From NCBI GenBank assembly GCA_014190295.1, contig BJGF01000007.1:1-33881 (forward strand): a DNA stretch of 33,881 nucleotides, in the 5' to 3' direction. The translations under genes were made by a program, and so were the position numbers. The notes under the pieces were generated by a model. It made no database searches. It was not told the origin of the DNA and was given only the letters and a program-made list of their open reading frames with translations. Below, piece after piece: positions 31,704-33,881 of the stretch. This DNA comes from Actinomycetes bacterium. GTDB taxonomy: Bacteria; Actinomycetota; Acidimicrobiia; Acidimicrobiales; Ilumatobacteraceae. Numbering within the stretch: the stretch's first letter is position 1; every line of letters starts with the position of its first letter.

Positions 31704-32342
31704 TCAGTGCGTAACAAACCACGTGATTACGGCGGCGGCAAGAATTAAAACTGGTGCGATGCGCTTGAGAATTGGCAAAGCGAGTGACAAGCCGGTTGAA
31801 CCCAGCAAATTTAGCGGTGCATTTTCGACGAGCGTATTCTGAGCCAACTTATTTTCGACTATTAAATTAGTCGTTACTTCAGTTTTGCTTATTTCTTGCG
31901 ATAACACTGTGGTCTCAAGATTGATCACGAATTGTTTGAGCAACTTATCGCTCACATCGGCGAGTGCACCACGACCAAATTGTGCAATTTTGCCCGTGAT
32001 CGTCAAATCGGTGCTTACGGTGCAACGAGTTGTGTTGGCGTCGACAACCTCAAGTTGGGCAGTGATAATTGCCGACGCGTTGCCTTTGCCAGTTGAGTCA
32101 CGACCTTCGCCCTTTAATACGGCACGGTGTTCTGTGTCGTTTCGTTCTTGAAAGATTGCTTGGCCACCAAACTTGGCAACAATTGGCCCAACCTTCACAG
32201 TTACATGACCCTTATATATGTCACCTTCGACGCTGGTCAACGTCGCACCTGGCAAACATGGCGCAATTCGGGCTAAATCTGTAAGCGTTGCCCAAGCAAC
32301 ATCTATCGGGGCTTTTACTTCGAAAGCGTTGTTAATTTCCAT
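31704..32342 (-). CDS. coxG: CoxG-like SRPBCC protein with membrane anchor
   Basis: This 212-residue protein begins with a SRPBCC domain: NNAFEVKAPIDVAWATLTDL, IAPCLPGATL, KVGPIVAKFGGQAIF and DLTITGKIAQFGRGALADVS, all typical of CoxG. It continues into a polar linker and a C-terminal membrane helix (about residues 193-210, APVLILAAAVITWFV). CoxG anchors aerobic CO dehydrogenase to the membrane and was shown in mycobacteria to carry quinone to it. GAGGAA lies about 8 nt upstream of the start. It is about 31 kb from the CoxM-like tail, so the link to that enzyme is inferred. It diverges from the amidohydrolase gene. Confidence 0.87.
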   Translation of the reverse strand: MEINNAFEVKAPIDVAWATLTDLARIAPCLPGATLTSVEGDIYKGHVTVKVGPIVAKFGGQAIFQERNDTEHRAVLKGEGRDSTGKGNASAIITAQLEVVDANTTRCTVSTDLTITGKIAQFGRGALADVSDKLLKQFVINLETTVLSQEISKTEVTTNLIVENKLAQNTLVENAPLNLLGSTGLSLALPILKRIAPVLILAAAVITWFVTH

Positions 32343-32391
32343 TGTTTGTTTTCCTCGCCAGCAATACTAGTTACCCATCTAGGCTTGGCTC

Positions 32392-33881
32392 ATGGCAACA
32401 ACTGTGATCCGCGATGCATCACTTGTCGACGGCACCGGCGCACCACAACGGCCTGCAGACATCGTGATCAAAGACGGACGTATCACAGAAATTACTCCGG
32501 CGTTAAAAGCATCCACTGCACATGCGGCACATGTAATCAACGCCGACGCGATGCTTGTTGCGCCAGGTTGGGTAGATGTGCATACACATTACGACGCGCA
32601 AGCAACTTGGGATCCATGGTTGACACCGAGCAGTTGGCACGGTGTAACGACTGCTGTGATGGGAAACTGTGGAGTTGGTTTTGCGCCCGCAGTTCCTGAA
32701 CGACACGAGTGGTTGATCGAATTAATGGAAGGTGTCGAAGATATTCCTGGTGCGGCGATGACCGAAGGAATCAAATGGGATTGGGAGTCGTTTCCTGAAT
32801 ATCTTGATGCACTCGACCGACGCAAGCGCGTGATTGATCTCGGAGCACAAATTGGTCACGGTGCACTTCGTGCGTTTGTCATGGGTGATCGCGGTGCGAA
32901 TAATGAAAATGCAACACCTGACGACATCGAAAAAATGGCTGCACTAACTGAGCAGGCGTTGCGCGCTGGTGCTCTGGGCTTTTCGACTTCGCGAACTTCT
33001 CTGCATAAAAGCAAAAACGGCGAATACGTGCCTGGTACGAGTGCTCAACCTGACGAGTTGTACGGCATCGCTGATGGAATCCGTCGTGCTGGTCACGGAA
33101 TATTTCAGATGGCTGCAGAACATTGGCGAGTGCCTGGCGATGAATGGGGTTGGATGCGCGAACTGACGCGTCGCACCGGAGTGAAAATGAGCATTAACTT
33201 AAATCAACCTGCCGATGACGCTGAGTTGTGGCGCGAGACTCTCGCTCTAATTGAAGAGTCGGCGCGCTTAGGTGAAAAAATAGAAGCACAAGTTGCTGGT
33301 CGCAGCATCGGTTTAATTATGTTCTTGCAGGGCACTGTCCACCCACTGATGATGCACAATGCATATACCGAGGTCGCATCATTGCCAATTGCTCAACGAG
33401 CGATTGCACTTGCAGAGCCTGCTCGTCGCGAACGGCTTACTCAAGAGCAGCCAACACATCGTTTCTTTCAACAATTTGTTGGCGATAATTTTCACACGAT
33501 GTTTCCGATTACTTCAGCAACAATCGATTACGAACCGACTCGCGAGCAATCAGTTGCGGGCATTGCGTCTCGAACAGGCAGATTGCCTTTTGAAGTAATC
33601 ATTGATCACCTGCTTTCAGGTGGTGGCACCGGCATGATCTATCGTCCGTTTTTAAATTATGCATACGGCGATTTGTCAATGACTCACAAATTGTTGCAGC
33701 ATCCAAATACTCGCAATGGGCTGAGCGATGCCGGCGCCCACTGCGGCGTGATCTGCGATGGAGGCATGCCGACATTCATGTTGACTCACTGGGTGCGAGA
33801 CCGCGAGCGTGGCCCAAGACTTGAACTCGAGCACATGGTCAAACGCCAAACTCGCGACACAGCCGAGTTGCATGGCCTGCT
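32392..33881 (+). CDS. N-acyl-D-amino-acid deacylase-type amidohydrolase (partial)
   Basis: The gene runs off the window end, and about 496 residues are visible. It begins MATTVIRDASLVDGTG and has APGWVDVHTHYDAQATWDP, giving the HxH metal site of the amidohydrolase superfamily. LGFSTSRTS, LSGGGTGMIYRPF and GLSDAGAHCGV follow, the last carrying the late metal-binding Asp. This pattern matches D-aminoacylase and related deacylases that hydrolyse N-acyl amino acids or similar amides; the substrate is not clear. ATG at 32392 follows a spacer of 49 bp from the divergent coxG-like gene. It is not evidently linked to CO-dehydrogenase genes. Confidence 0.87.
   Translation, partial: MATTVIRDASLVDGTGAPQRPADIVIKDGRITEITPALKASTAHAAHVINADAMLVAPGWVDVHTHYDAQATWDPWLTPSSWHGVTTAVMGNCGVGFAPAVPERHEWLIELMEGVEDIPGAAMTEGIKWDWESFPEYLDALDRRKRVIDLGAQIGHGALRAFVMGDRGANNENATPDDIEKMAALTEQALRAGALGFSTSRTSLHKSKNGEYVPGTSAQPDELYGIADGIRRAGHGIFQMAAEHWRVPGDEWGWMRELTRRTGVKMSINLNQPADDAELWRETLALIEESARLGEKIEAQVAGRSIGLIMFLQGTVHPLMMHNAYTEVASLPIAQRAIALAEPARRERLTQEQPTHRFFQQFVGDNFHTMFPITSATIDYEPTREQSVAGIASRTGRLPFEVIIDHLLSGGGTGMIYRPFLNYAYGDLSMTHKLLQHPNTRNGLSDAGAHCGVICDGGMPTFMLTHWVRDRERGPRLELEHMVKRQTRDTAELHGL

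Overview
This window looks like a compact actinobacterial chromosome segment. GC content is moderate, genes are densely packed, stop/start overlaps are frequent, and divergent gene pairs are often only 26-55 bp apart. No mobile element, phage gene or CRISPR array is visible. Several neighbourhoods are typical of Actinomycetota: DUF501 next to ppx, galU next to an FmdB/Ruc-like gene plus a SAF-domain gene, and moeA/moaC next to a three-helix membrane protein resembling the Glp receptor. The metabolic gene mix (aerobic CO-dehydrogenase-type maturation genes, acyl-CoA synthetase, enoyl-CoA hydratase, Dabb protein, D-aminoacylase) suggests Acidimicrobiia or a relative. That placement is inference; no rRNA or marker phylogeny could be run.

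Layout. (1) 1-9097 is a molybdenum-hydroxylase region: the tail of a CoxM-like FAD subunit, a PAP2-type membrane enzyme, a Dabb protein and a divergent SDR, a DAO-type flavoenzyme, then coxD (MoxR ATPase), coxE (VWA), a two-piece XdhC/CoxI and, past an NlpC/P60 hydrolase and an Xre regulator, a MocA-like cytidylyltransferase with DUF501. (2) 9142-17150 holds ppx, a RimJ-like acetyltransferase, two unrecognised small minus-strand genes, enoyl-CoA hydratase, an unknown 201-aa protein, a PfkB kinase, an MFS transporter and an acyl-CoA synthetase. (3) 17229-24324 holds tRNA-Ala(CGC), a GlpR-like membrane protein, moaC, moaA, moeA/glp, a glycolipid-binding-family protein, a serine hydrolase, galU, a cysteine-free FmdB/Ruc-like protein and a SAF-domain protein. 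(4) 24335-33881 holds uppP, pmbA/tldE, tldD, a second PAP2-type protein, dxs, a HisN-like phosphatase, a membrane-anchored CoxG and the start of a D-aminoacylase-type amidohydrolase.

Working together. MoaA, MoaC and MoeA make the molybdenum cofactor, and MocA would add cytidine. CoxD, CoxE, XdhC and CoxG would mature or anchor a CO-dehydrogenase/xanthine-dehydrogenase-family enzyme whose FAD subunit ends at the left edge. Dxs, UppP and the PAP2-type proteins point to isoprenoid and lipid-carrier phosphate metabolism.

The most interesting points are: an FmdB/Ruc homologue that has lost all four zinc-ligand cysteines; the moeA/glp plus GlpR-like pair in a locus that also makes Moco; CTAG-rich short tandem repeats that carry stop codons at the ends of several transcription units; a hairpin that would sequester the ribosome-binding site before the NlpC/P60 gene; and a two-gene operon containing a possible degenerate low-molecular-weight phosphatase.
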